Numbered from the stretch's first letter, positions 1-11,772 are shown. The stretch is 64,000 bases of DNA from Physcomitrium patens (GCF_000002425.4 NC_037263.1:8817673-8881672); one strand, 5' to 3'. A program made the numbers and translations. Notes: generated from the sequence alone by a model not told the origin.

Positions 1-2022
1 CCACTCTTTAACTTTTCCTTATTTACCAGCTTTTAACCAATGTTTTTCACAATTGGCGGGGTGACCGGCGTTCACCTTTTTGCATTCCCTTCCCGGATTA
101 TAAGCAATAGTCAGTGATAGTTTAACTCCACTTTTTTCAAAGAACTACCGAGCTTCTTGTGCATTTAATTCTCCACGATCTGCAGTGATTTTTCCTACGC
201 ACCCGTAACGGCAAATGACATCTTCAAGCAAAAACCTACAAATCCCCTCTGTAGATTTTGTCCTCAATGCTCTTCCTTCTACTTGATTTGATAAATCTTC
301 ACGAGCTAAAACCAAATATCTCATCTGCCATAACCCAACCGGCATAATAACCAAATCAACAACCCATTTAAAATAAATAGCCAGAGGATACGTAGGATGA
401 AGACCATCTCGATGTCGGATATTAGAATACGATTGACAGATTTCACATGACTCTACAAATGAGAGCACATCTCGATACATATTTTTCCACCAATATCGTT
501 CCTTGAGTTTAGCAAAAGTAGCCCAGATTTCTCTATGCCCTGCCCATAAACTATCATGAAACTCCTTTAATAATTTTAGTTTTTCTTCCCTTTTGCCTAT
601 CACTCGTTGTGGCATCCCAATTCCTTTCTTCGGTCTCTTCCATAAGAATCCATCTCGAAGTAAAAATCCATATGCTTTTTTTCTTATTTGTTTGAATTTT
701 TCTGTAGACCAATTCCCCTGCTTAGACAAGGTATTCAAATAATGACCAATATCCAATAATTCTCCTTCATAAGATTCTTTAAGAAATAGCTTGTCTTCTC
801 TGTTGAGATTTGATATTGAATAGAATTTCAATCCGACATCATCAATGTCTTCAACCATTTCGTCCTCCCTCTCGTATCTTGCTTGAGATAGCATGTCTGC
901 TACTAAATTGTCCTTTCCAGTGATATGCTTAAATTCTGGATTTAGTGACTTAATATAAGCAATCCATCTCAACATTGCAATATCTGGCGTTGAACAGTTA
1001 ATAATCATTTCAAGCAATGACAAGCAATCTGTTTCAATTACTACTACTGCCCCAATCAAATAGTCATTTTCAGCTTTCATAGCCGAAACGACTCCCCAAA
1101 GTTCTCTTTTGACTTGCGAATATGCACGCTGACGAATACTTAAAACTTTAGTCCCAAATCGAACTGCAAATCTACTCTCATTCGAATCATCTTGACCCAG
1201 AGCCCATCCAACGGCAATTGGACTAGCGTCTACAGTAAGAATCACTGGTCTATTGTACTTATAATCAACCTTCCTCAATATTGGAGGTGACATCAATAAT
1301 TTCTTCAATCTTTGCATTGTCTGAATATGCCTTTCTTCCCATTCAAATCGGTAATCCTTGCGTAACAGTTCATATAATGGATCCGCTATGTGAGCAAAAT
1401 GAGGGATCCAGATTCGATAAAATACACATGCACCCAAAAACCTGCGAACCTCTGTTAAAGAATCACAATCCTCTTTCATCCTTCCAATTGCATCAACTTT
1501 AGTCGGATCTGGTTTTCTTCTGTAAGATCCGCATAAATGTCCAACAATTACAACCTCTCGCACTCCAAATACGGACTTCTTATCCGATAATGTAAGATGA
1601 ACTTCTCCAAGCCGAGTTAAAATCTTTTCACAATCTTGTATATGATCAACAACATATCTGCGACACCCCCTCATATCTAAAGTTTCATCCTTGTCTCCTT
1701 CTCTGCACCCTTTTATAGGAACATCATCCAGAAAAGGCATAGTCTTTTTCGGAATAAAATCTCTAAATACCTTATTCATCCCATTCATCATATGCGCAAC
1801 TGAGTTGGTCGTACCTTGAGGAAGAGTGCACATTCTAACCAATCCAAGCGGTGTTCTCATCATTGTCATATCTCTACTTCCTTCGGTAAGTTGAAATTGA
1901 TCATAACCTGAATACAAATCACCCATTGAATAGATCGCCCTTCCAGCAAACGCCTCAGCAAATTCATCCACAATAGGTCCAATTCCTGCATTCCTGACAG
2001 TTACAGCATTCACCGGCTGCAT
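1..2022 (-). pseudogene. Family A pol: RT core, RNase H and integrase N-terminal half
   Basis: One long open segment (145-2022) encodes the polymerase half of the polyprotein. In its residue numbering, the YSGYDQF motif is near 37-43 and the catalytic FLDD of reverse transcriptase is at 97-100. RNase H follows with acidic residues near D265, E307, D332 and D376. Integrase has an HHCC zinc site at H489, H496, C526 and C529, and core aspartates near D556 and D615. In the family these copy RNA to DNA, degrade the RNA strand and insert the copy. The last bases (1-144) continue the integrase region. Heavily decayed relatives lie at 31.8-34.6 kb (minus) and 40.9-44.7 kb (plus). Confidence 0.88.
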
Positions 2023-2052
2023 ATCTTGAATAAACCGTAGTGACCCATTCTT

Positions 2053-2778
2053 CTAAGGTACCGTAAACCATCGACTAGAATATGGCGCAAATGAAGGTTC
2101 TAATATTTTTATCTTTATCTTTTCTTTTAATAGTTCCACCAATTTAAGTAAATGTGCCCTCGGTACTGGAATCGATCTTAGATTCCAAGGTACATGCGGT
2201 ACAGTGAAGATAACCATAGGTGTTATAATATTTGGATCCACACACCCAATTTCATGAGATTCGAAGGCAAACGATCTACCTTGTTTAGCTAACATCTTTT
2301 TGAAGCAAGTAATTTCCTCCGGCAATAAAGAACCATCAGAACCAATCTTCAATTCTTCAAAAGTCTCTTCAGTAAACTGATGTCCAATACTCATTGGATC
2401 TCTTAAACTTGCTTCTTTTGATGCTTCTCCCATTTGTTCTTTAGAATCCTCTGGTAATGATCCGGCAACAGGCTTTACCTTCTTATCTGCCGTTTTATAT
2501 CTCGTCTCTATTGTGACTTCTGGTGCTTGAAAAGATTCAAGCATGGTATAAACCTCTCTCGAATGAATCTCAACAACCTTATCATTATCCCCTAACCCAA
2601 TAGATGTAATCAATTCCAATGAATCTTCCAGTCTATTTTCTTCATAAACACCCAAAATCCTCTCATCATCTTGCAATGTACCTATCTTGCATAACTGTCC
2701 TTCAATATCATATAATCTTTTTCTTTCTTTTCTTTTAAAATCATCAACTTTCTTATACATAATATTTCCATTCTCCAA
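2053..2778 (-). pseudogene. Family A linker and RT N-terminus
   Basis: This 241-codon open segment lies between protease and the RT core. Its C-terminal third reads like the start of a gypsy reverse transcriptase: a VPHVPW segment, then an ILEPSFAPYSSRW stretch just before the catalytic domain. The N-terminal two thirds are acidic and lysine-rich, and I recognise no domain there. A decayed counterpart occurs in O2 (34.3-36.2 kb), where an S-type LTR interrupts it, and another in M near 55.6-55.8 kb, where element H is inserted. Confidence 0.7.
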
Positions 2779-2963
2779 TATACCAATAAAACTCGCATCA
2801 AAGGCACCTTCATCTCGCGAGAATATCCCCTCTTTTGTACCTCCATAATCTGGCTTTACAATGGTACCTCCCCAAAATCCTTAAATCCTTCAACAATCTT
2901 TGGCAATGGTTTCTCCCTCAACCTATCTTGATTCCGTTCATGGTTAGGAGTTACTGTTAGAAA

Positions 2964-3503
2964 TTATACAGCTTTCCTCCCATCTTCGCTCCGTACCCTT
3001 GCATAAACAGAACCATCGTCAAGTACTTTTGTTTCCATCCGTGTTGCCGTGATATAAGGTTGTCCTAAAATCAACGGATAAGACGTTGTATCTTGAACGA
3101 AGAAATGTTGCTCCGTCGCAACATCCCCAATCCAAATTTTGACATCTGGACAAGCTCCATATAATTCACCCCGTGTGTTATTAGCTGCTCGTATTGCCCA
3201 TCCATATTCCATATCAATTGGCCATTTTTGCTTCTTATAAAGATCTTTAGACATGAGATTTATTTTAGAACCATGGTCCACCAAAGCAACTATTGGTTCT
3301 TCTATATCTCCTACCTTCACCAATACCTTAGTAGTTGCCTTTGCCCAATGCTTTCGAGTATAATGGCTCAAAGTTTTCCATTTTCTTGTCACTAAAATCT
3401 TCGAAATGTACTCGCTGATTATACCCATTCTTTTCATTTGTTGGTTGCTTGTAACCAATACCAACCTCTTCTTCATCTCTACATATTCTTGCATCAATAG
3501 CAT
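2964..3503 (-). pseudogene. Family A aspartic protease
   Basis: The segment contains ALVDHGSKINLMS, the D-x-G catalytic motif of a retropepsin-like protease, followed by a hydrophobic stretch and then LILGQPYI, which matches the second conserved protease block. Such proteases cut the Gag-Pol polyprotein. It lies between the CCHC-linker segment and RT, as expected for Ty3/gypsy. Decayed homologues with the same LGQPYI-like block are visible at 38421-38672 in N and around 54.95-55.3 kb in M. Confidence 0.75.
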
Positions 3504-4305
3504 GACTCATTCCAGATTCGCTCATTAATTGCCTCTTTCGCTTAATGTTGTCAATGATAACATTATGAAACTCCTTCTTTGCAATTCCCAAGACTTCTTT
3601 CAATGTGAATTCCACCTTAGCGTTTAATATACGTTCTTCCAACACTCCTTTCAAATTTGTTGCCGCTTCAATGTCAGAAAGTAGCTTATAAGCAATTGAT
3701 TTGCCCTTATCTTTTGTCTCCATTGTTTTTTCTCCCAATGATGCTGAGGTATCTTTTACAGGCAATTCTTGTGAAGCTGCCTCCCGAGCCTTGTCTCCTC
3801 GAGTTTGCCTCTTAAAAGAATTTCCTTCTCTAGTATCATCAAAATTTCCTCGTCTTTTTTCTTCCATCAAAGCTTCATGTTGGCTCTTAGCAATATATGC
3901 ATGAACTGAAAGAGACTCAACAGGATCCTCCCAACCTGTTCTTCCTCGTATTGTAGCTGTAGTTCTCAATAACGCTTCTCGAGGTAATTTCCCTTCTTGC
4001 ATTGTAGAAATGGCAGAAGCCCAAAACTCACTAGTTTCCGTACTTCCATCAATTTCATCATCTACTCTAGCACCATAACTTGCACTTTCTCGTGCTACTG
4101 TTTCATGTTCTTTTAAGTAATCTTGAACCAATGCTCTCATTCCTCCCTTGCCAAAATTGGTTTGAAGAAGATCCTCCCTATCTTTCAATGCTATCTTCCC
4201 ATCTTTCCAGCAAATAATTCCCTGCCGTATCATATTATTAAATTCATTGCAATCTTTTCTAGTGTGTGAAGCATCATCACACCAAATGCATCTTTGTACA
4301 TATCC
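3328..4305 (-). pseudogene. Family A CCHC knuckle and gag-pol linker
   Basis: Just upstream of the 301-codon open segment (3328-4233), the minus strand encodes a zinc knuckle, CIWCDDASHTRKDC, which fits the CX2CX4HX4C nucleic-acid-binding motif of Gag. The downstream portion is charged, with many Lys, Glu and Arg and no recognised fold, and leads into the protease. Its length gives family A an unusually long spacer between the knuckle and the protease. Decayed counterparts are at 37.8-38.15 kb and 54.0-54.5 kb. Confidence 0.6.
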
Positions 4306-5229
4306 TTATTTTGAAACATTCTTCAAATTGTTTATAGAAGTATTCTCTTCAAGTCTTGCCAATTTGATTTGAAGATCTCGCATTCCTCGTATAATTTCTT
4401 CCATATCCATATCTGCTTTCTTTGACAAGGATGTCGAAGGTTGAACTGTAGGCATTGTCGGTGGTGTTGTACGTACTGGAGCTTTGGGTGCTTGTACTGT
4501 TTTCGGAATATAGCTCATATCCTTCCTCCTTTCTTTTTTTGTAAGCAACCCCACCGCATCTTCAACGTTCTTCCACTTTGTTGTCAATCCTTCATCTTCT
4601 TCTTTGTCTTTAAGAAGGGGTTCTAATTTCTCTTGCAATTCTCCATCAGCAGCTTGAAGAAATAGATCAACTTTGTTCGGCTCCAATGTCAATTTTTCTA
4701 CCTTCGATAATTGAGAGTACTGCCTCTCAAATTCCCTTAGTAGCTCTGTTGCTTGCAAATTCTTATTGGGCCGTTCAATCCATCCCAGAAACAGCTTCTT
4801 AGTAACGCGATCAGAATCTTCCAGGAAATATTCATCTTTCAATGCATGTGAAAAATCCTCCCATGAATTCCCACAACGATCCGTAATCGATGTAATGTGG
4901 TCCCTTATCTCCGGTATCGTGGCAAGTCCAAATAGTGCAACCATTTTCTTCTCAGAAACCCAATTTAATTCCATTTCACGAACATAACATCTTAAATACC
5001 TTGAAATATTCCTCCCATCAAATTGATCAATTTTATTGACTACTGCTTACAATGCTTTGGTTGCCAAAGCTTCCTTTTGATCATTGCTTTGTTGTTGCTG
5101 CATTGACAATGAGAAGGCTTGAAACAAACTAGCAATAGACGGATCCATGTGCATACCTTGTCCTTTAGAAGACTCCCCACCAGAAACTCCTCCCAAAAAT
5201 CCTTCAAAATTTTTATTTTTGTTTTCCAT
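4306..5229 (-). pseudogene. Family A gag capsid region
   Basis: Two open segments (5040-5229 and 4306-4974) carry the gag N-terminus and a helical capsid-like region. A W-x2-F motif with LEDSDRVTKKLFLGWIERP and then LLREFERQYSQL resembles the retrotransposon-gag helical core. The start is a methionine about 70 bases inside the end of the LTR, in MENKNKN. Gag forms the particle that packages element RNA. Equivalent, strongly AT-shifted gag segments start at about 36.43 kb (N) and 53.1 kb (M) on the plus strand. Confidence 0.7.
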
Positions 5230-5283
5230 AAAAATAAAGATAAAATCAACCGAAATCCAATACCTTCCACCTCAAGCTTTCAC

Positions 5284-5301
5284 GTCGGGTTCACCACTTT
5301 T
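5284..5301 (-). other. Probable primer-binding site of family A
   Basis: Directly inside the LTR end the minus strand reads GTGGTGAACCCGACGTG, the place and form of a tRNA primer-binding site. The same stretch, weathered, follows the T-type LTR at 52.93 kb in element M, which supports the call. I do not assign the tRNA. Confidence 0.55.
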
Positions 5302-6680
5302 TGTCGTATTACGTGCTTTCCTGCTCGAGAACGCGCCGGGCGTCTGGCTGTAGAAGGTAGTATGGAGATTCGTCGATAGTCAAGCAGTCTATCAGTTTTT
5401 GACTGCTGGAATATAAACGACTGCAACAATGTACCGTAAATCTATACAGATGCTCTTCGACTGCTTGTCGAAATCTTTTTTTTTTTTTTGCCCCAGCCGA
5501 TAGGTCTCTAGACGTTACAGAGAACCTCGAACAACCCAAACTGTTAATCTTCAATACCCCTTTGTACTTACGATCTTGTATCCACTGACTGTCCTGTTAG
5601 ATTAACTCAATAAATTTCATTCACTCCGCATACTCAATCCTATAGACACCCCTTTAATCCTTCAATCACAGACATAACTCAATTTTACAAAACAGTCAAG
5701 AGTATTCAAACCCACTTCATTTAAAAATCTCGATTCGCCATTACAACACTGACTTCAGCAGCGATTGCCTCAGTCTTCCCAAAACTCTACGAAGAAGAAA
5801 AATCCAAATTCTATGTCTTTCCTTCCCCGACCCGAAGCATGAATCATCTCTTTCTAATTCCCTTGATCTTCAAAAACCTCCAATGAAAACCCGAACTGCT
5901 AACCTTGCAAAAGCTTGAAAAATCCTCCCCCCCGATTCCAAGAAAAAAAAAACCCCCAAAACTAATCTCTCTCCTAACCTTATCCTCTGAATTTCTTCAA
6001 TCTTCCATCTTAAATCCGGAATTGGCTCCCGCCGTCAGAGCTTAGATCCGAAATTGGCTCACGTCATCAAGGCCTTCTCCTCCGTTTTTACCTTTAAGAG
6101 ATCCATTTATCGTAAACAACGTTCTCTGAAACGGCACAGAGAACAGGACAGCCCGAAACAGAATCGAAACCCCGTAATCGGGACCAAATTTAGTCGCCCG
6201 ACCAATTCAAGTCCCATATTGGGAAAGATGCCTGTAGTAACCTGGATGTTCCCGTAATTGGGTCAAATTGGTCCTCGCGTTAGATTGGCTAAGACCCGTA
6301 GTAAGACCTGGATTTCCCGTAATTAGACTGCATTGGGTTGACCGGCCAATTCAGGTCTCATATTGGATAAGAGGACCCAGATTGGATTCTCGAAACTGGA
6401 TCCAATTGGCTCTTCAAACCCGTCGTGTGAATTGGTCCTTCTCATCCTGCTAACTCCCGTTATTGGAATCGAACGGAGCATTTCAGTATGCCCTGGCTGA
6501 CTATAACGGAGTGACTGAACCTGACCACTCAGTATTTGTACTAGAGTTGGTCGATGCTCCCAATATTCGAGGTAACTGAATATTAATAAATTCTCCTTTC
6601 TTTTTATTTTCACTGTATACTCGTGTTACAATACGACAACGCCCGGCGCGTTCTCGAGCAGGAAAGCACGTAATACGACA
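5302..6680 (-). repeat. Family A 5' LTR with 41-bp terminal inverted repeat
   Basis: The segment begins TGTCGTATTACG and ends CGTAATACGACA. The first 41 bases (5302-5342) are the exact reverse complement of the last 41 (6640-6680). That is far longer than the short inverted ends usual for LTRs. A second end-like sequence (ACAATACGACA) finishes at 6638, so the LTR proper may be 5302-6638 with a 42-bp inverted filler outside it. The middle holds degenerate repeats based on CCCGTAATTGGG and CATATTGG units (about 6160-6430). The family A internal region adjoins it at 5301, and copia sequence adjoins it from 6681. Confidence 0.75.
6160..6430. repeat. Degenerate repeats inside the family A LTR
   Basis: Blocks starting near 6171, 6251 and 6314 share CCCGTAATYGGG-like text followed by CAATT- and ATATTGG-like text. 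They look like imperfect direct repeats with a unit of about 60-140 bases. A regulatory role is possible but not shown. Confidence 0.45.
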
Positions 6681-7531
6681 ACGGGATCAAATGTCTCATT
6701 GAAATCAACACCAACAACTTGTGAGTAGCCTTTGGCAACCAATCTTGCCTTATACCTCACAATATTATCCATTGTATCCCTTTTGATTCTAAACACCTAC
6801 TTACAACCAATTAAAGCTTGACTTCCTGGAAGTTGAGTCAATTCCTATGTTCCATTGTCCATGAGTGATTTTTACACTTCTTCCATAGCATTCTCCCACT
6901 TCATAGCATTCATGGACTTCATTGCATTACATAAACTCAAAAGATCAGTAAAAAGTACAATATTGGCATATTATTTACTTACTTGAGGAAAAATGTGGTC
7001 CTTCCTTCATTCACCACGTTGTTTTCTATCTCTCAAAGGATATCTCCTTTCATTTGAAGAAGACTCAAGTTGTTGCACTCCATGGTCGCCTCCAACCTTT
7101 TTTTTTTTTTAAGATAATCTTTTTTTGCTTAAAGGTTCATAATCGTCGTCAACATCTTCATGCTCTTCATTGCTGATTTTAGCAATTTTAGACGCCTTCT
7201 TATCCATCTTCTTTGCCTCTTTATCTTCATTTCTACCTTTACAACCATCATTGTCTTTGTCTTCTTCCTTCTTTGCTGAATTTGAAGATGTGTCAATAAA
7301 CATACCATTTCTCCCACTTGGACACATCTCCAAGTGCTCATAAGTATTCTTGTGTTTCAAAAACTCAACATCATGACTTTTGATGATCTTTTTATTCTCC
7401 AAACACATGAGTCTATAAGCCTTTGTACCTTCACAATATCCAACAAATACACATTTTATACCTTTTGCATCAAATTTTGATCTCATATAATCTGGTATCT
7501 TTTCATATACTATGCATCCAAAAGTCCTCAT
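6681..7531 (-). pseudogene. Copia B integrase C-terminus and start of RT
   Basis: The 7109-7531 segment carries the conserved MRTFGCIVYEKIP and KCVFVGYCEGTKAYRL region that follows the copia integrase core, then a highly charged Lys/Glu/Asp linker. From about 7068 down to 6681 the minus strand matches the RT start of C1 (26121-26510), including the region just before the first catalytic aspartate block. The point at 7070-7080 is the undisturbed version of the site where element G sits in C1. Confidence 0.75.
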
Positions 7532-7558
7532 GTGAGAAATACAAGGTTTTCTTCCACT

Positions 7559-8353
7559 CTAAGCTTCTTCTAGCGTCATTGATGGAAGTACACTTGTAGG
7601 ACACCTATTTCTTGTGTATACTGCATTCACCACTGCTTCCATCCAAAATTCATGTCCAACGTATTGTGCATGAAGCATACTCCTTGCCATCTCTATAATG
7701 GTCCAATTTACTCTTTTAACAATTCTATTTTGTTGTGGAGTGTAAGGAGTGGCGGTTTGTCTTGCAATACCATGCAACTTTAAGAAATCATTGAATTGCT
7801 TTGACATATATTCACATCCATTGTCTGTAAGCAATACCTTGATTTTGCATTCACATTGCTTCTCCACAAGTGCTTTAAATTCCTTAAACCTTGTGAAACA
7901 CTCACTCTATGCTTTGAGGATGCAAATCCATACTTTCCTTGAAAAGTCATCAATGAATGTGACAAAATACCTTGTACCTCCTATTGATGGCATCTTCATA
8001 GGTCTACAAACATCAGAATGGACAATCTCCAATAATTTGGTTGCACATGTTGCAACTCTACTTGGAAATGAGGCCCTTTGTTGTTTGCCTTGAAAACAAC
8101 CTTCACAAGCAAGTGTCATAGCATTGTGGCTTATATGACCAAGATCTAAGCCACTTACCATGGATTGGAGTTCCTTCATGTTCTTGGCATTCAAATGACC
8201 AAGGTGTCGATGCCAAATGCCAAACTTGTCTTGATCTTGAGGAAATTCAGCAAATGTCGCCACTTCAATTCCATTCACCTTCTTACACTTGATAAAGTAG
8301 AGATTGCCATCTCTAAAGCCCTTTGCAATATGATCTCCTTTCAATGTCTTCAC
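7559..8353 (-). pseudogene. Copia B integrase
   Basis: Open segments carry the copia GAG-pre-integrase/zinc region (WHRHLGHLNAKNM, CEGCFQGKQQRASFP) and the integrase core (VHSDVCRPMKMPSIGGTRYF, FIDDFSRKVW, and further on LLTDNGCEYMS with TPYTPQQN). The acidic core residues are visible. The function in the family is DNA insertion of the reverse transcript. The homologous region in C1 is 17938-18870. Confidence 0.8.
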
Positions 8354-8374
8354 AAAACATCCATTCTTATCAAA

Positions 8375-8860
8375 TTAAACTTTACAACCATGTGAAACAA
8401 GTTTACTCATCAAGAAAAGATTTTTCTTCATCTTTGGCATATGTAAGATGTCCTTCAATCTGATCCTCTTGGTTTGGCCTTTCACAACAATCTTTATAAC
8501 AATGGAGCCCATTCTAATAGCTTGTACTATGCCATTGTCTCCCATGAGGATATTTGTTATTGAAATCTCTTCATAAAGGTCAAATGAACACTTATATAGA
8601 GTCATGTGCTTGGAGGCACCAGAATCAATGATCCACTTGGGCATGGCAGCCATAGAAATGCCTTCACTTGCGATGAATGCATAATCATCACCTCCATATT
8701 CATCACGAGCATTGTTTGTACTTTCTCTATCTCCTTTCTTAGCCTTGTAGCAATTCCGAGCAAAGTGACCTGGTTTTCCACAAATGAAGCAAGTTCTTAC
8801 ATTGCTATGTTGGTTAGGATGACTCCCCTTGCCTTATCTTGAAGAGAGAGCCGAATCCTC
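8375..8860 (-). pseudogene. Copia B protease and CCHC knuckle
   Basis: The protease segment (8375-8653) has WIIDSGASKHMT, the DSGA active-site motif typical of copia proteases. Upstream, at about 8751-8793, the minus strand encodes CFICGKPGHFARNC, a CCHC zinc knuckle of Gag. Confidence 0.8.
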
Positions 8861-8950
8861 ACTTTGGCCCTTTTTTACTTTCTTCTTGGTCACTTCATGG
8901 GTAAGTCTTGTGGTGACGTAATTCATTGTGAGTTCTTTTACCTTGATGGA

Positions 8951-9463
8951 CTACAATGCCACAATGAGGTAGTTGTAGGACTTGAGCAGCCTCTTATGCA
9001 AGGTTATGACAATATCACTCTCTTCTAAAGGCTTGTCAATAATTGCAAGTTGATTAGCAAGGGCTTTTACTTTATTGACATGAGCTATGAGATCTTCACC
9101 TTCTTCCATCTTGCAAGTGAAGAATTTTCTCTTTGTGAAGATGATGTTAGACAAGCTTTTGCTCTCATATATGTTGCAAAGAGTCTTCCATGCTTCTACT
9201 AGTCCTTTGTAAGAGATGATGTAAGAAAAATTGGCTTCATCCAAATTGGTGGCAATCATGCCAAAAGCCTTTTTTTTACATCTTGTGAATTCCTTCCTCT
9301 CTTTAGCATCAGCATGCATGCTTGGAGGCTCTTCACTTTCATCTACAATGTCCCAAAGGTCCAAAGATGCCAACAAAAGTTCCAGTTTGACCTTCCAATG
9401 GTAGAAATTATCACCTCCAAACTTCTCAATCAGTCTCAAACCTTCACCTTCACTTGAAGCCAT
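8951..9463 (-). pseudogene. Copia B gag (UBN2-like)
   Basis: This 170-codon segment starts MASSEGEGLRLIEKFGG and carries FYHWKVKLELLLASLDLWDIV and WKTLCNIYES, typical of the plant copia gag domain. The start methionine is shared with the C1 copy at 16828. Gag builds the virus-like particle. Confidence 0.85.
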
Positions 9464-9945
9464 GTCTTAAAAGAAGTCTATCAAAAAATATCAAAAAAAA
9501 GAGTCTCTATGTGCTTAAAATCACCAAAACAATTTTGTACTAGTATAATCTCAAAATGCCCTCTTGTGAACAAATGAATGTTTCTTCACTCTAATCACTC
9601 CCAAGTTAACTTTTGAAGCTTCTAACAAGTATGTTGACTTCAATCAACCTAACCATCAAGTTCTTCCACTCATAAAACTCACTTTCTCACCACAAAATCA
9701 AAGACACTATCAAGGTCTTTGTATAAGGTCTTAATCACTCAATCTTAGGAGTTAAGAACCTTCAAAATAATGTAAAAGATCTATAAGGCCCAAATCGGAA
9801 CTTCCACAACTCAAAACACGAGAATAGATCATACAATCTCTAACATCAGCAAATACCATAAGATCTATTCCACACAAGAACAACAACCAACAAATGACTT
9901 TAATATACTTGAATGGCACAAAAAAGTATGTGTGGGCCCATAATC

Positions 9946-10322
9946 TATTGAAGAAACACAATAAGCAAGACACAAGTAAGTAAAAATCAGCAAGGTTAGA
10001 CATAAGAGAAGTGTGGAATGAGATACCTCTCACTTCCAACACCCTTTATTTATAAGTAGAGGTTACATCTATTTTGGCTAGCATTCATCTTACTAAATCC
10101 TAAATTCCTCTAAACCTAGCCACCACCTATAACCCTAGCCGCCACCTGTAACCCTAGCCACCACTTATAACCCTAGCCGCTACCTATAACCCTAGCCACC
10201 ACTTATAATTCTAGCCGCCACCTTGGTAACTTTCCTTCAACCTTTTGCTACCCTTTGACTATTAGCAACTTATCCAAGATAATATCTTGTACCTTCTACC
10301 TTATCTTCCATTTATTTTAACA
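9946..10322 (-). repeat. Copia B 5' LTR
   Basis: Read on the minus strand it starts TGTTAAAATAAATGG and ends TTCTTCAATA, the same ends as the C1 LTRs. It is 377 bp, longer than the 312 bp of C1, and the excess is explained by an expanded 19-bp tandem repeat. The segment from 9464 to 9945 is the untranslated leader between LTR and gag. Confidence 0.88.
10116..10222. repeat. 19-bp minisatellite in the copia LTR
   Basis: About 5.6 units of CTAGCCRCCACCTATAACC, each 19 bases, with one- or two-base variation. The junction of units reads TAACCCTAGCC, close to the CCCTAAA telomere unit. The C1 LTRs hold only one or two partial units at this place. Confidence 0.85.
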
Positions 10323-11772
10323 TATTTGACTTATTTCTCTTTAATCAAGTCTTTGCTCTTGTCATCTTTCAAATAATTGATTGTTGCATACAATGGCTTG
10401 AGTAATAAATTATTCTAAAGATTTTACCTTTGGCATTGTCAATAATAAATCTTTAATAATATCCTTCAACCTATTTTGAAATTGATTAATAAGAGCTTTA
10501 TCGTTCTAGTCCACGTTGCAAGTAAGATTTTAGAATTTAGCAATATATATGGTAACTGACTATGATTTTTGCCATAAAGCTAAGAGCTTGATTTTTGTTA
10601 CTTTTTTATTAATTATTTTCTTTGAATGTAGCTATAAATAATTTTAGGAATGAATTTAAATCATAAAAGACTCATAAATTCTTTTTCATTAAAAGTAAAA
10701 ATCAAAAGAGAGTACTTCTTGATAGAATTGTACTTATGAATCCAACTTGAATAAATCTTTTAAGATATTGAAAAAAATGCAATCTTAGATAGAACTTGAT
10801 TTTTTGTAAAAATCCTCAAAATTTTGATCTTATTCCATCAAACTTCTTAGGCATACCAATCCTTGTCTTTACCATACTTGTAGAAGCAGAATTCTCTGGA
10901 TTTGATTGTGAGGTCAATCTACTTGCTTCTTTTAATTACATAATTTCTTGCTGTAAATTCTAAACTTTTTCTATAGGCATATAATTAGTACTTCCATCAT
11001 TCACATTAGAAATACATGAGATTTTTATTCTTAGATTATTAACAAACTCATGAAGATTTGTAATAGTTGTAAATTTATTCTAACTTCTATTGAGAGTAGC
11101 ATCCATAATCTTTTCTTCTATAGACAATTTAAATAAATTTAAAAAGTTAAATTAGATAAAGGTAATTTTTAACCTTTAATATCAAATGATAAATTTCTAA
11201 AAAAAAAATAATCCACTCTTTCTTAAGAAAAGATCAATGTTAGAAAAAAAAGATTGTTTGTTTAAAGATGGGTAGTCCATAACCTTCAAAATACAACAAT
11301 AGAAGTAGGGTAATATATTCACTTCTAAAAAAGATAAAAATAGTAAATTAGAACCTTTGTTAAATTATCAAGGACATAAATATTGAAAAAAAAAACCTTA
11401 ATATATTCTTATGTCATTAAAAAGAACTAAAAAATCACTCAAAGATGATATAATATTAAACTAGAATAGCTATTATCAAAATTAAGAAGATTAAAAAGTC
11501 TTAAAATAAGACTAAAGACAAAAAGTTATTGACAAGAGCAAAAAAGGCTTCATTCTTACCTCTATATATACTCTTAAATAGGAACTACATTATAATATCG
11601 TATAGGATTTTCAAAACATGTTGACTTTGCAAGACACATATATTGACTTGCAAGGTAGGTTTTTTATATATACACCACATAGTTAGCTTGTTTTGCAAGC
11701 AATCAATATGTGATTAATTTATTGATCAATTTTTTAATCTATCAATCAATTATAAATACATGTAAAGTTAAA
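10323..11772 (-). mobile_element. Family K remnant K1 (Ty3/gypsy): gag and 5' LTR part
   Basis: The minus strand shows a weathered gag (about 10.4-11.1 kb) matching the plus-strand gag at 51.5-52.05 kb, then a leader, then the inner part of a K LTR (11366-11772). Copia B adjoins one side and the old G-type LTR adjoins the other. It is AT-rich, many times broken and old. Confidence 0.6.

Larger units (their letters stand above)
1..6680 (-). mobile_element. Family A Ty3/gypsy LTR retrotransposon, broken, runs off left edge
   Basis: Read on the minus strand, the order is 5' LTR (5302-6680), primer-binding region, gag, CCHC knuckle, protease, RT, RNase H and integrase. This is the Ty3/gypsy order. 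The integrase end and the 3' LTR lie beyond position 1. The element interrupts the RT of a copia element that resumes at 6681. Its coding parts lie in several separate open segments, so it is a fossil with a handful of breaks. Base composition is much more balanced than in its relatives at 30-55 kb, so it is one of the younger A copies. I could not assign a named clade, and no chromodomain is visible in the part present. Confidence 0.88.
6681..10322 (-). mobile_element. Copia element B (Ty1/copia), broken, cut by family A
   Basis: On the minus strand this reads 5' LTR (9946-10322), gag, CCHC knuckle, protease, integrase and the start of RT. This Ty1/copia order has integrase before RT. At 6681 the RT is interrupted by element A, and the rest of RT, RNase H and the 3' LTR lie left of the window. 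It is very similar at DNA level to element C1 at 16-28 kb. It is a fossil with several breaks. Confidence 0.88.

Noticed and set aside
6054-6613. Several short ORFs in GC-balanced sequence, possible host exon
   Set aside because: All lie within the family A LTR between its inverted ends, show no domain, and overlap on both strands.
9752-10042. Minus-strand 96-codon ORF with hydrophobic residues
   Set aside because: It lies across the copia LTR and leader. The matching region of C1 has no equivalent reading frame, so it is chance.
10116-10222. CRISPR-like array
   Set aside because: Units are contiguous 19-mers without spacers, inside a copia LTR of a eukaryotic genome. It is a minisatellite.
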